This document shows, piece after piece, positions 47,528 to 56,012 of a stretch of 64,000 bases of DNA (positions are counted from its first letter, which is position 1; each line of letters opens with the position of its first letter). Source of the stretch: Algoriphagus ornithinivorans (lineage in GTDB: Bacteria; Bacteroidota; Bacteroidia; Cytophagales; Cyclobacteriaceae); the NCBI RefSeq assembly GCF_900115305.1, contig NZ_FOVW01000010.1, forward strand, positions 1 through 64,000, read 5' to 3'. The position numbers were made by a program, and so were the translations under genes. Below the pieces are notes generated by a model, which ran no database searches, was not told the DNA's origin, and saw only the letters and a program-made list of their open reading frames with translations.

Positions 47528-48413
47528 TGGATTTGGGTTTGACTTGATAATAGATTCCAATCGAAAAAGTACCTGCTGAATAGAGGTTCCTTCGTGAGTA
47601 AAGGAAGTCGGCGTAGTTTCTATAGTTCAGCGAGAGATGAAAATCTTGATATACCGGAACAGAGGCGCCAAAACTATAACCGGTATATTCCGTCCCATCT
47701 CCCCGAACAAAATCCGTTGCGACCAAGACATCATCTACCGAATTGAGTCCTTGAAGGCGACCATTGACCCAAACCTTCCCGGCAATTTGATAGCCCACTT
47801 CGAGTCCAATTGCGATTTGATCAGAGAAGGATACGTCCTCATAGGAAGTCCGGAAATTGTAGGAACCGAAAATGCTTCCATATAGTGGTGTATTGGGTAA
47901 GGCAAAAGAGGTTGAAAGGGTTGTCCAGACATTGAATTCTCCATCACCGGAAGGCAGATTGATGGATTCAAAGTCATTTTGAGTGCTTTGGGCAAAATTA
48001 TTGGCTCGACCAATTGGGATTTCCGGAGCGACAGAAATGGCTAAAGGCAAGTACTTTTTTAGCAAGGTATGCTTAAACTCCAACCTCAGATCGCCCAAAC
48101 CGCTAACGGTTTCTGTGGTATTAAACCCGTTCCAAATTTGAAGGGGCCAGTTGGCGATTAAGGTGAAGCGTTCGGTCAAGCCGTATTCTCCGTAGAAAAC
48201 CAAAGAATTTTGGGTGAAGGTATTCGTACTGAGTTTTTCTCCTCCCAGTGTGAAATAATACGAAGAGCTAAAACGATTGAAGCTTAGCTGGTAGAATCCT
48301 TCTCCCTTCTCCTTGGTCCATCCACTTTGGGCAAAGCCGGCATTGCAGGAAAACAAGAAGCTCAATCCGATTCCGAGGATTCGGACCAAGCTTCCTTTTT
48401 GAGTGAGCATCAT
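47520..48413 (-). CDS. Outer-membrane beta-barrel protein of the DM13 operon
   Basis: 297 residues with an N-terminal export signal (hydrophobic run ending NAGFAQ near 29). Regular beta strands follow: GWTKEKGEGFYQLSFNRF, YGEYGLTERFTLIANWPLQ, LGDLRLEFKHTLLK, SVAPEIPIGRANNFAQ; the end is aromatic-rich with FSIGIYYQV. It has the same transporter-like opening as the barrel protein at 9444-10319 (KKGEGSVVLTQF, YGEFGISDRFNVIVNLP). Probably an outer-membrane channel or partner of the DM13 lipoproteins. Gap to the upstream DM13 gene is 3 nt. Confidence 0.7.
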   Translation of the reverse strand: MMLTQKGSLVRILGIGLSFLFSCNAGFAQSGWTKEKGEGFYQLSFNRFSSSYYFTLGGEKLSTNTFTQNSLVFYGEYGLTERFTLIANWPLQIWNGFNTTETVSGLGDLRLEFKHTLLKKYLPLAISVAPEIPIGRANNFAQSTQNDFESINLPSGDGEFNVWTTLSTSFALPNTPLYGSIFGSYNFRTSYEDVSFSDQIAIGLEVGYQIAGKVWVNGRLQGLNSVDDVLVATDFVRGDGTEYTGYSFGASVPVYQDFHLSLNYRNYADFLYSRRNLYSAGTFSIGIYYQVKPKSNE

Positions 48414-48416
48414 GAC

Positions 48417-48866
48417 TTAGTTTAGATTAGCATAGCCAAAAGGAACCCCTACCGAACCGCACCAAAGGATGACATGGGTATACTTGGAGGTGGACATGCC
48501 GGCTGGGATGGCAAAGAAATTTTGACCGGCCATCCTTACTGGTCCCAGTGGTAAGAGATTGGGATTTCCATTGGCTGGATCAGGCATAAATTCCATGGAA
48601 GTTGATAGAAAAACAGTCACGGTACCTGTTGCCAAAGCAGTATTGAAAGCCTCATTAAATCCCAGGAATTCTTTGCCTTGAGAGTCTGTGACTAAACTTG
48701 CATTGCCGGTTGATCCTGCATTGTTTTGATCTACAAAAGTTCCGGATCGAAGTACATTGAGACTGCCAGTTGGCTGGGTAGGGTCTATGACTACTGGGTC
48801 ATTGTCATCTGTGCAGGATACTAAGCCTAAGAAGGCAATGTAAAAGAGAAGCATTACTTTTTTCAT
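48417..48866 (-). CDS. DM13-domain lipoprotein (first copy)
   Basis: 149 residues from ATG 48866; the open frame extends 27 nt further but this start gives the normal lipoprotein signal MKKVMLLFYIAFLGLVSC (Cys18). DM13 domain about 45-149: NVLRSGTFVDQNNAG, TGNASLVTDSQGKEFLGFNE, TGTVTVFLSTSMEF and THVILWCGSVGVPFGYANLN. First gene of the operon. The last 20 residues are nearly the same as in the second DM13 copy, so the pair arose by duplication or serves the same redox partner. Confidence 0.8.
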   Translation of the reverse strand: MKKVMLLFYIAFLGLVSCTDDNDPVVIDPTQPTGSLNVLRSGTFVDQNNAGSTGNASLVTDSQGKEFLGFNEAFNTALATGTVTVFLSTSMEFMPDPANGNPNLLPLGPVRMAGQNFFAIPAGMSTSKYTHVILWCGSVGVPFGYANLN

Positions 48867-49018
48867 GGTTTTATTGGTTTTGATTTGAGTCAAAATTGGC
48901 CGAAGAGTATCACGAAAAAGTCACGGAAGTTTAAAGCTTTCTATTTTTTGCGAAGCCAAAGAGTAGTTTCTGAAGAATAATTCATGCAACCAATTGGCTG
49001 TTTTTGAGTTATTTAAGT

Positions 49019-49432
49019 ATGTATTGGATCCTTTTAAGTTTAGTTTGTATGAGTTTTTTGCAGCAGCCCAAGTCTTTGGATGATTTTCGTTGGGAAAAGC
49101 GGATTATCGTGGTCTTTGATTCTCCCGGCTTTGATCAAACCTGGATAAAAAGTCATCAAAAGGAACTGGAAGAGCGAAAATTACTCTTGGTGCATGTTTC
49201 GGAATGACAGATCCATTGGAAAAATTTGGAAGAGGAATTGGCCGAAAAAGGCTTTGTGAAACTATCGCAAAACCTGAAATCAGGAGAAAGCTGGCTGCTG
49301 ATCGGACTGGATGGCGGAATCAAAAATCAGGGTGCTGGAGCAGTTCCAATGGAATCCTTGATGCGTCAAATAGACTCCATGCCTATGCGGCAGTCCGAGA
49401 TTCGCAGGAAAAATGGAAAAGATGGGATGTAA
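49019..49432 (+). pseudogene. DUF4174 gene interrupted by an in-frame TGA
   Basis: The frame from ATG 49019 encodes an export signal (MYWILLSLVCMSFLQ) and the DUF4174 start LDDFRWEKRIIVVFDS, then LEERKLLLVHVSE, then TGA at 49205-49207. The same frame continues without a break: QIHWKNLEEELAEKGF, ESWLLIGLDGGIKNQGAG, ESLMRQIDSMPMRQSEIRR, closing at TAA 49430-49432. The second half keeps the family's conserved GLDGGIK and IDSMPMRQ motifs, so a single nonsense change separates two good halves. It is a pseudogene, a sequencing error, or a readthrough case; the first is likeliest. Confidence 0.82.
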
Positions 49433-49507
49433 TGCCCAGTAAAACCACCATCCATCTCTAAAATGTTGACCTTTTTTCAGACTTCTCACTTTTCACTTCT
49501 GATTTCC

Positions 49508-50698
49508 TCACACCTCCATCCCATTAAAAGGATTAAACCTTCTCCTTCCCACACCCATAGCGACGGCTCGGCAGACGGTTTTGTCGCCATACTTCACATT
49601 TAGCTTGTCGAGGGCCTGGTAGAGGTTGATCTGCTCTTGGCTGTCTTCGAAAAGCTTGATCTGATAGTTGCCATAGACCAGGCTGCTAAACCGCACCCCG
49701 ATCAGTCGGATGAGGAGGCGACGGCTATACAGTTTTTTGAATAGCTCCTTCACCACGGGCAGGATACTATGATCTGCCGAAGTGTAGGGAATCCGCTGCT
49801 GCATGGTATGCGTCTCAAAATCCGAGTAGCGGATCTTCACACTCACACAGGCGGTGAGTTGCCCTTTTTGGCGAAGTTTGGTAGCGAGTTGCTCCGTCAT
49901 AGCTACCAGTGTGGCTTCCAGCATCTTGACATCGATGGTATCTTCTTCAAAGGTATTTTCAGAAGAAACGGACTTGGCTTCGGAGTAGGGGATGACCGGG
50001 TTTCGGTCGATGCCATTCGCTTTTTCCCAGATCATTTTGCCGTTTTTCCCAAAGGTAGCCTCCAGCAGTTGAGAGGGCATTTGCTGCAAGGTTAGAACTT
50101 TTTTAACACCCATATTATAGAGCGTTTGGGAGGTTTTCTCCCCGATCATGGGGATTTTCCGCACGGATAGGGGAGCAAGGAAGGGTTTTTCCTCTCCATT
50201 GGGCACCTGCTTTTCATTGTTGGGCTTGGCCTCGCCGGTGGCGACTTTGGAAACGGTTTTGTTTTCCGATAGTCCCATGGAAATGTTCAGCCCGCTCTCT
50301 TGGATGATACGCTGCCGGAGCTCGTGGGCGAGTTTGAAGCAACCGAAAAAGCGATCCATCCCTGTCAGATCTATGTAAAACTCATCGATGGAGGACTTTT
50401 CAAAAAGCGGAACTGATTCCTTGATAATCTCGGTAACCTCATGTGATTTTTGGCTGTATTTTTCAAAATCCCCTTTGACGATAATGGCCTCGGGACAGAG
50501 TTGTCTTGCTGTCCGCATAGGCATGGCCGAGTGTACGCCAAATCTCCTGGCCTCGTAGCTGCAGGAAGCGACCACTCCCCGGTCACTCGAGCCTCCGATT
50601 AATATAGGCTTGTCCTTGAGCCTACTGTCAAAAAGCCGCTCCACTGATACGAAAAACGTATCCAAATCCATATGCGCAATACTCCGCTTCCCTTCCAT
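49508..50698 (-). CDS. dinB: DNA polymerase IV (Y-family)
   Basis: 396 residues. Translesion polymerase. Catalytic motifs: HMDLDTFFVSVERL (about 9-22), VASCSYEARRFGVHSAMP (about 48-65) and SSIDEFYIDLTG (about 101-112) with the D-E pair. Helix-hairpin-helix IPMIGEKTSQTLYNMGV near 185 and the little-finger domain (about 240-350) complete the family structure. No obvious C-terminal beta-clamp motif. Divergent from the S24-type repressor at 51029, an arrangement that suggests damage-controlled expression. Confidence 0.95.
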   Translation of the reverse strand: MEGKRSIAHMDLDTFFVSVERLFDSRLKDKPILIGGSSDRGVVASCSYEARRFGVHSAMPMRTARQLCPEAIIVKGDFEKYSQKSHEVTEIIKESVPLFEKSSIDEFYIDLTGMDRFFGCFKLAHELRQRIIQESGLNISMGLSENKTVSKVATGEAKPNNEKQVPNGEEKPFLAPLSVRKIPMIGEKTSQTLYNMGVKKVLTLQQMPSQLLEATFGKNGKMIWEKANGIDRNPVIPYSEAKSVSSENTFEEDTIDVKMLEATLVAMTEQLATKLRQKGQLTACVSVKIRYSDFETHTMQQRIPYTSADHSILPVVKELFKKLYSRRLLIRLIGVRFSSLVYGNYQIKLFEDSQEQINLYQALDKLNVKYGDKTVCRAVAMGVGRRRFNPFNGMEV

Positions 50699-50705
50699 TG
50701 CTTTT

Positions 50706-50722
50706 TGTTAATTTTATTAACA
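50706..50722 (-). promoter_or_regulatory. Inverted repeat next to the dinB start
   Basis: TGTTAAT-TTT-ATTAACA is a perfect 7-bp inverted repeat, 7 bp upstream of the dinB start codon. Its position suits an operator, for instance for the divergently encoded S24 repressor. No copy of the same motif was seen next to the repressor start. Confidence 0.45.
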
Positions 50723-50834
50723 TTTTAATGTTTATAATTTAATCATTTTTATTAGATTTGGGAATGATTGGTAGGGGAAGTGGCGGGAATTGTCGTTGTG
50801 TAAAAATTGGGTTGGGTAGATAAACTTCGTTTGG

Positions 50835-50982
50835 GCGTCATTGCGAGGACAGGCTCATATACTTTAGTGAATTAGGAAGCCTTTTCTGTCCGAAGCAATC
50901 TCTTTGATTAGCTGGAGATTGCTTCGGGTTTATTATATGATTTGGTAGTTTCTGATTCTGCGTTTAACCCTCGCAATGACGC
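50835..50982. repeat. MITE-like palindromic element between dinB and the S24 repressor
   Basis: Outer 14-bp inverted repeats GCGTCATTGCGAGG (50835-50848) and CCTCGCAATGACGC (50969-50982) enclose an inner 13-bp pair CCGAAGCAATCTC (50890-50902) / GAGATTGCTTCGG (50915-50927). The GTCATTGCGAGG ... GAAGCAATCTC pattern is a well-known, broadly dispersed intergenic palindrome in bacteria. It lacks a transposase gene and would move only in trans, if at all. Confidence 0.85.
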
Positions 50983-51028
50983 TAGCCATTTAATCATAGT
51001 GAAAAAATAGAATAGTTATAAAGGATAC

Positions 51029-51727
51029 ATGACTTTAAATACAAACATCAAATTCCTCCGAAAGAAAAAAGCGCTCACTCAAGAGTCCTTATCTGAAGCT
51101 TTAGGTATTTCCCGCTCCAAACTGGCTGGATACGAACTCACCATTACTCCTCCTTTGGATATTTTGGTGAAAATCTCTGAGTATTTTGGAGTTTCTCTCG
51201 ATATCCTGATCAAAGAAGATTTGTCCTCTTATTCTGAATACAAGCTCCGCGAACTGCTGGAAACAGATCAGTTTCTCCGGGGAAGAAAACTCCGGATTCT
51301 TTCTACCACAGTAGATGCGGAGGGTCGGGAATTGATAGAGGTGGTTTCCCAGCGGGCAAAAGCAAGTTACCTAGCTGGTTTTGCGGATCCTGAGTTTATC
51401 TCTGAATTGCCTCGATTTTCTTTACCTTTTTTGCCCACAGATAAAAAACACCGGGTTTTTCAAGTTGACGGGGACTCCATGCTACCTATTCCAGACGGTT
51501 CCTGGATCATCTGTGAATACATAGACGATTGGCTGAATATCAAAGACGGAGAGCGCTATGTCATTGTCACCGAACAGGATGGAGTGACCTTTAAAATCGC
51601 CTACAATCGAATTCAATCCGAACAGAAACTCCTGCTCTGTTCATCCAATCCCATCTATCCTCCTTTCGAAGTGGAAATTGAGCAGGTCAGAGAGGTTTGG
51701 AGGTATAGACTGTTAATGAGTGAGTAA
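51029..51727 (+). CDS. XRE-type regulator with S24 (LexA-like) autoprotease domain
   Basis: 232 residues. HTH of the XRE type at about 1-60 (LTQESLSEALGISRSKLAGYE), linker, then an S24 domain. The self-cleavage apparatus is intact: scissile Ala116-Gly117 in SYLAGFADPEF, nucleophile Ser150 in DGDSMLPI and general base Lys189 in VTFKIAYN. It should therefore be inactivated by RecA-stimulated self-cleavage. Divergent from dinB, it likely represses dinB and itself in an SOS-like circuit. It differs from canonical LexA, which has a winged helix instead of the XRE motif. Confidence 0.9.
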   Translation: MTLNTNIKFLRKKKALTQESLSEALGISRSKLAGYELTITPPLDILVKISEYFGVSLDILIKEDLSSYSEYKLRELLETDQFLRGRKLRILSTTVDAEGRELIEVVSQRAKASYLAGFADPEFISELPRFSLPFLPTDKKHRVFQVDGDSMLPIPDGSWIICEYIDDWLNIKDGERYVIVTEQDGVTFKIAYNRIQSEQKLLLCSSNPIYPPFEVEIEQVREVWRYRLLMSE

Positions 51728-51827
51728 GATTTTACGGAATCGTTTCCATTCATTTCCACAATCGGTCCTAGCCTTTTGACGAGTCCTTTTTATCTTAATG
51801 GCTCAATAAACCTCAAAGACCTATTTC

Positions 51828-54479
51828 ATGAATTTTAGATTCCTTGCCGCCCTCTTACTTTTGGGAAGTACGCTCTGGGCATGTGCAGAAAAAGATATAG
51901 ACCCTTTTGCTACAGTAAAACCTGATGAAAGCCGATTCACCAAAATTCCTCTGGTGAAAAAATTGGATGAACCCATGGAGTTGGAGGTTTTTGATAATGG
52001 GGATGTACTATTTATAGAAAGGGCTGGCAAGCTGAAATTATACGAAGCCGCAAGCGGAGAAACTACCGTGGTAGGAGAGCTGAATGTTTATTTGGAGCAT
52101 GAAGATGGCTTGTTGGGACTGGCGAAGGATCCTAATTTCAACCAAAACAACTGGATTTATCTCTATTATGCCCCAAAAGAATACAGTCCGGATGTGAATC
52201 GGCTTTCCCGCTTTGAGTTCAAAGAAAATCGTCTCGACCTCACTTCTGAAAAAATAATGCTGGAAATCCCTGTATTCAGAGGATGCTGTCATTCCGGTGG
52301 TTCCATAGAGTTTGATGCCAATGGCCTTTTGTTCCTCTCTACCGGGGATGATACCACTCCTTTTGAATCGGATAATTACAATCCCATCGATGAGCGACGG
52401 GATAGACCTGCCAATGTTGATGCTCAAAAAACTTCTGGTAATTCCAACGACTTAAGAGGGGCCATCATTCGGATCAAACCAGAAGCCGATGGATCTTATA
52501 GCATCCCTGAAGGAAACTTATTTCCTCCCGGAACTCCCAATACTCGGCCAGAGATCTATGTGATGGGTAACAGAAATCCTTACAGAATATCCTTGGATCA
52601 GCATAATGGTAATCTTTTTTGGGGAGAAGTGGGGCCTGATGCTTCAGTTGATTCTATGCGAAGGGGTCCAAAAGGACATGATGAAATCAATTTGGCAAGG
52701 AAGCCCGGTTTTTATGGTTGGCCATTTTTCGTAGGAAATAATAAACCGTATTGGAAATATGATTTTGAAAGTCAGGAAAGCCTGTTTGAATTTGATCCAA
52801 ATGCTCCCGTCAATACCTCTCCCAATAATACGGGATTGGAAAAGTTGCCTCCCGCACAACCCGCTTTAATTTGGTATCCTTATGATGAGTCTATAGAGTT
52901 TCCTATGCTGGAAACAGGCGGAAGAAATGCCATGGCAGGACCGGTGTATTACCGGGAGGATTTTGACAAATCAGAAGTTCGTTTTCCAGGCTATTATAAT
53001 GGAAAGCTATTCATATTCGACTGGATGCGAAATTGGATTTTCACAGTATCCTTAACTGAAAACTACGAATATGATACCATGGAACGCTTCATGCCTTCCA
53101 CGGTTTTTGATAAGCCAATTGATATGCAGTTTGCGAAAGATGGATCGCTGTACGTCCTTGAATACGGTACCTATTGGAGAGCACAAAATGATGATTCGGG
53201 TCTCTATAGAATAGAGTTTGCGGCTGGAAATAGAAAGCCTGTTGCCAAGGCTTCTGCCGAAAATACTACCGGAGCATTACCTTTGAAAGTGCAATTCCAA
53301 GGGGATCAAAGCTTGGATTTTGATCCGGAAGATCAATTGAGCTATGAGTGGGATTTCGGAGATGGAAGTCCAAAGGCCAAGGAGGTAAATCCTATCCATG
53401 TATATGAAAAAGCAGGAGTTTATCTGGCGACTTTGACTGTGAGCGATACAGAAGGGGAGCAAAGCCAAGCTTCAGTGGAAATTAGAGCGGGAAATGCAAG
53501 ACCCAATGTGAATATCAACTGGAATGGAAATCAAAGTTTTTATTTCCCTGGAAAAGTGACTTACCAAGTTTCTGTGCAGGATTTAGAGGATGGAGCTATC
53601 TCCGATGAGGCAGTGAATTTTTCTATTGACTTTATTGCTGGTGGTTATGATTTGATTCAAGCTGGTCATCAGGAAGAGAAGGTTAGTGTGGGAGAGAATT
53701 ACATCACCCAAGCGGGTTGCAAAGCTTGCCACGCAATCGAAAATGAATCCGTGGGACCTACCTATAGGGATGTGTCTTCGAAATATAAAGGGCAAACGGA
53801 TGCGAAATCCTACCTCGTCAACAAAATCAGAAATGGTGGGGGAGGTGTCTGGGGTGAGCGTATCATGCCGGGCCATACGCATATTCCAGTTGATCAGGTG
53901 GAAGCTATGGTAGACTTTATTCTAAGGCTTGAGGATCCTTCTTATGGAAAAGTAAGCCTACCACTGAAAGGTGAATTTGCGATAGAACAACAATCCAATC
54001 CAGAAGGCTACTACTTAATTCAAGCATCCTACACTGATCAGGGAGCAAATGGCATTCAACCTTTGATGGGGGCCGCTCAGCTTTTGTTGAGAAATCCTAT
54101 AGTCAAGGCGGTGGAAGCTGATCTTTTCGAGCATACTGCCAAGGCCAATGCCAATGGGCTGAATTTTGTGAGATTCACCAAAAATAATTCTTGGATTGCC
54201 TTTGAAGATTTGGATTTAAAGGGGATCAAGGAAATTGAATTATTGGTAAATCCTGCTGGAATTACAGGCTTGTTGGAGTTGAGACAAGGTTCAGTTTCCG
54301 GTCCTTTGATTGGATCCTCCGCTCTCCTCAAACAAGGAGATAAACAGGGATATTTCTCCATAAAGGTACCCATTAAGCAAACTGACGAAATTGGGGATCT
54401 ATATCTAGTTTTGAGAACTGAGTCAGGTATTTCTATCTGGAATACTTTCAACCTGGATACTATCCGATTTATTGAATGA
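51828..54479 (+). CDS. Sugar dehydrogenase (GSDH family) fused to PKD and cytochrome c domains
   Basis: 883 residues, lipobox LWAC with Cys19. The N-terminal six-bladed propeller of the glucose/sorbosone dehydrogenase family (about 35-460) has VFDNGDVLFIERAGKLKLY, EDGLLGLAKDPNF, GCCHSGGSIEFD and GNRNPYRISLDQ. A PKD domain follows (about 470-560, DQLSYEWDFGDGS). A c-type cytochrome domain carries CKACH at 631-635 and distal Met680. A carbohydrate-binding-like beta domain ends the protein (about 740-883). Electrons from sugar oxidation would pass to the attached haem at the cell surface. Cofactor identity (PQQ) is known for the family but not proved here. Confidence 0.88.
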   Translation: MNFRFLAALLLLGSTLWACAEKDIDPFATVKPDESRFTKIPLVKKLDEPMELEVFDNGDVLFIERAGKLKLYEAASGETTVVGELNVYLEHEDGLLGLAKDPNFNQNNWIYLYYAPKEYSPDVNRLSRFEFKENRLDLTSEKIMLEIPVFRGCCHSGGSIEFDANGLLFLSTGDDTTPFESDNYNPIDERRDRPANVDAQKTSGNSNDLRGAIIRIKPEADGSYSIPEGNLFPPGTPNTRPEIYVMGNRNPYRISLDQHNGNLFWGEVGPDASVDSMRRGPKGHDEINLARKPGFYGWPFFVGNNKPYWKYDFESQESLFEFDPNAPVNTSPNNTGLEKLPPAQPALIWYPYDESIEFPMLETGGRNAMAGPVYYREDFDKSEVRFPGYYNGKLFIFDWMRNWIFTVSLTENYEYDTMERFMPSTVFDKPIDMQFAKDGSLYVLEYGTYWRAQNDDSGLYRIEFAAGNRKPVAKASAENTTGALPLKVQFQGDQSLDFDPEDQLSYEWDFGDGSPKAKEVNPIHVYEKAGVYLATLTVSDTEGEQSQASVEIRAGNARPNVNINWNGNQSFYFPGKVTYQVSVQDLEDGAISDEAVNFSIDFIAGGYDLIQAGHQEEKVSVGENYITQAGCKACHAIENESVGPTYRDVSSKYKGQTDAKSYLVNKIRNGGGGVWGERIMPGHTHIPVDQVEAMVDFILRLEDPSYGKVSLPLKGEFAIEQQSNPEGYYLIQASYTDQGANGIQPLMGAAQLLLRNPIVKAVEADLFEHTAKANANGLNFVRFTKNNSWIAFEDLDLKGIKEIELLVNPAGITGLLELRQGSVSGPLIGSSALLKQGDKQGYFSIKVPIKQTDEIGDLYLVLRTESGISIWNTFNLDTIRFIE

Positions 54480-54504
54480 GTTATTGACTCAATCCTAAAT
54501 ATTT

Positions 54505-54540
54505 CCTCATTGCGACTCCATTTTTCGGGTCGCGATGAGG
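54505..54540. repeat. Long intergenic hairpin
   Basis: CCTCATTGCGAC (54505-54516) pairs with GTCGCGATGAGG (54529-54540) apart from one position. No T-run follows, so it may be a weak terminator or a REP remnant related to the CATTGCGA words of the element at 50835. Confidence 0.6.
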
Positions 54541-54621
54541 ATTCCATTTAAAAGATGGGCTTTATTTTTTGGACTTTTTCAAACTAATTTTCTAAATTCA
54601 ATTAGCTTTTTAATAGAAACT

Positions 54622-54981
54622 ATGGAAAATAAAACCTGTCTCAATTGTGGAGAGCCCATTCGTGGACGAGTCGACAAAAAATTCTGCGATGATCAATGCC
54701 GGAATAATTACAATTACCATCAATATGCAGACGCTAATAATCTGATGAGAAGGATAAATCATACTTTAAAGAAGAACAGAAATATTCTGGAATCATTGAT
54801 ACCACAAGGAGAAGATCTTGGAAAAGCGCCTAAGGAGAAGTTGGTTCGGGAAGGTTTTCAGTTCAAATATTCCACTCACTCCTATGAAACCAAAAAAGGG
54901 AGTGTCTACACATACTGTTATGATTACGGTTACCTCCCTTTAGAAGGAGATTGGTTTTTGATTGTTCGGGTAAAAGAATAG
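54622..54981 (+). CDS. Small zinc-ribbon protein (DUF2116-like)
   Basis: 119 residues from ATG 54622 (MENKTCLNCGEPIRG); the frame remains open upstream, but that extension runs through the hairpin region. A zinc ribbon is formed by CLNCGEP and FCDDQCRNNY (about 6-31). Behind it is a helical segment (NNLMRRINHTLKKNRNILESL) and a beta-rich C-terminal part with an aromatic-rich YCYDYGYLPLEGDW. Probably cytoplasmic and nucleic-acid-binding, but no role is known. Confidence 0.75.
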   Translation: MENKTCLNCGEPIRGRVDKKFCDDQCRNNYNYHQYADANNLMRRINHTLKKNRNILESLIPQGEDLGKAPKEKLVREGFQFKYSTHSYETKKGSVYTYCYDYGYLPLEGDWFLIVRVKE

Positions 54982-55027
54982 GCGCTCTGTCGCATTTTGG
55001 CTAACTTCTACCCAAATAGAAAATATC

Positions 55028-55447
55028 ATGAAAGGAAAAGTAACTGGAATAGGCGGGCTGTTTTTCAAGGTTAAGAATCCAGAGCAGACCAAAGCCTGGT
55101 ATGAAAAGCATTTGGGAATGCCAACAGATCAATATGGGACGACATTTGAATGGATAAGTGCGAAGGAACCGGAGAAAAAAGGTTTTACTCAGTGGTCTCC
55201 AATGAGCGATTCCACTGATTATTTTAAGCCGTCGGAAAAGGATTTTATGATCAACTATCGGGTAGAAAACCTCAAAGAACTGGTGGAGGAATTAAAGGCT
55301 AATGGAGTACAGATCTTAGACGAAATTGAGGAATTTGAGTATGGTAAATTCGTTCATATTCTCGATCCGGATGGTCATAGCATTGAGCTTTGGGAGCCAA
55401 AGGATGAGGTTTATAATTCAATTATTCAAGTAAGAGTAAAAAGTTAA
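55028..55447 (+). CDS. VOC family (glyoxalase-like) protein
   Basis: 139 residues with two beta-alpha-beta-beta-beta modules. GIGGLFFKVKNPEQTKAWYEK (about 5-25) and HILDPDGHSIELWEP (about 112-126, metal-binding Glu in the last strand) are the usual marks. Function could be glyoxalase-like, dioxygenase-like or resistance; the substrate is unknown. The next gene starts 1 nt after its stop. Confidence 0.88.
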   Translation: MKGKVTGIGGLFFKVKNPEQTKAWYEKHLGMPTDQYGTTFEWISAKEPEKKGFTQWSPMSDSTDYFKPSEKDFMINYRVENLKELVEELKANGVQILDEIEEFEYGKFVHILDPDGHSIELWEPKDEVYNSIIQVRVKS

Positions 55448-55448
55448 T

Positions 55449-55730
55449 ATGGAAATTCAACATCAGTTTGACGGGAAAAAAGGTTCTTTTTTTATGGAGG
55501 AGGGAGCCAAAAGATTTGCTGAAATGGTTTATGTCATGGCGGGAGAATCAAAATTAATCATTGAGCATACTGAGGTGGATCCATCTCTGCAGGGTCAAGG
55601 TATAGGAGAAAAGTTGCTGGAAAAGTTGGTTGAACATGCACGATCTAAGGGAATAAAAGTTCTACCACTGTGCCCATTCGCAAAAGCTACCTTCAGAAAA
55701 AGAGAGGATCTTCGGGATGTTTTGTCCTAA
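55449..55730 (+). CDS. GNAT-type N-acetyltransferase, short YjdJ-like form
   Basis: 93 residues, typical of the small GNATs. The acetyl-CoA pyrophosphate loop is QGQGIGEKLLEKLVEHA (about 50-66), preceded by HTEVDPSLQ and followed by KVLPLCPFAKATF with the conserved Cys-Pro-Phe. Acceptor unknown. Likely co-transcribed with the VOC gene; its last 4 bp overlap the convergent hypothetical gene. Confidence 0.88.
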   Translation: MEIQHQFDGKKGSFFMEEGAKRFAEMVYVMAGESKLIIEHTEVDPSLQGQGIGEKLLEKLVEHARSKGIKVLPLCPFAKATFRKREDLRDVLS

Positions 55731-55984
55731 CTGAAAAGCAGAATCAGTCCAAAGCCTATAAGTATAATCAAAGCAATGAAGAACCAAATTTTTCTGTTCA
55801 GCAATATTGCCTCTGATCTTTTTTGAGTTCGAAAAATGATGGCTTCTTTTAATTGAAGCTCTTCAGCATTTTTCCCGCTTCTGGCTTTCAACTCTAATTT
55901 TCCTTGAGGTCTAATCCTTCCTAAATCGTGATTATCTTTAAAAGATTGTGCAGCCTGTCTACTGAAACCTGCGCCTCCTGTCAT
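55727..55984 (-). CDS. Small hypothetical protein with C-terminal membrane anchor
   Basis: 85 residues: an Arg/Lys/Gln-rich N-terminal half (FSRQAAQSFKDNHDLGRIRP, KLELKARSGKNAEELQLKE) and one C-terminal transmembrane helix (about 65-84, IWFFIALIILIGFGLILLFS). Tail-anchored topology. No known domain. The first 30 bp of sequence upstream also holds the start of the divergent GNAT gene at 56013. Confidence 0.65.
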   Translation of the reverse strand: MTGGAGFSRQAAQSFKDNHDLGRIRPQGKLELKARSGKNAEELQLKEAIIFRTQKRSEAILLNRKIWFFIALIILIGFGLILLFS

Positions 55985-56012
55985 ATCGGTTAATTTAATT
56001 TTTAGTAAGATA

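Noticed and set aside
49205..49207. TGA as selenocysteine codon
   Set aside because: DUF4174 is not a known selenoprotein family, and no SECIS-like hairpin directly follows the codon.
49204..49461. 85-codon frame inside the DUF4174 region
   Set aside because: It is in another frame; the conserved DUF4174 residues are in the frame of the upstream half.
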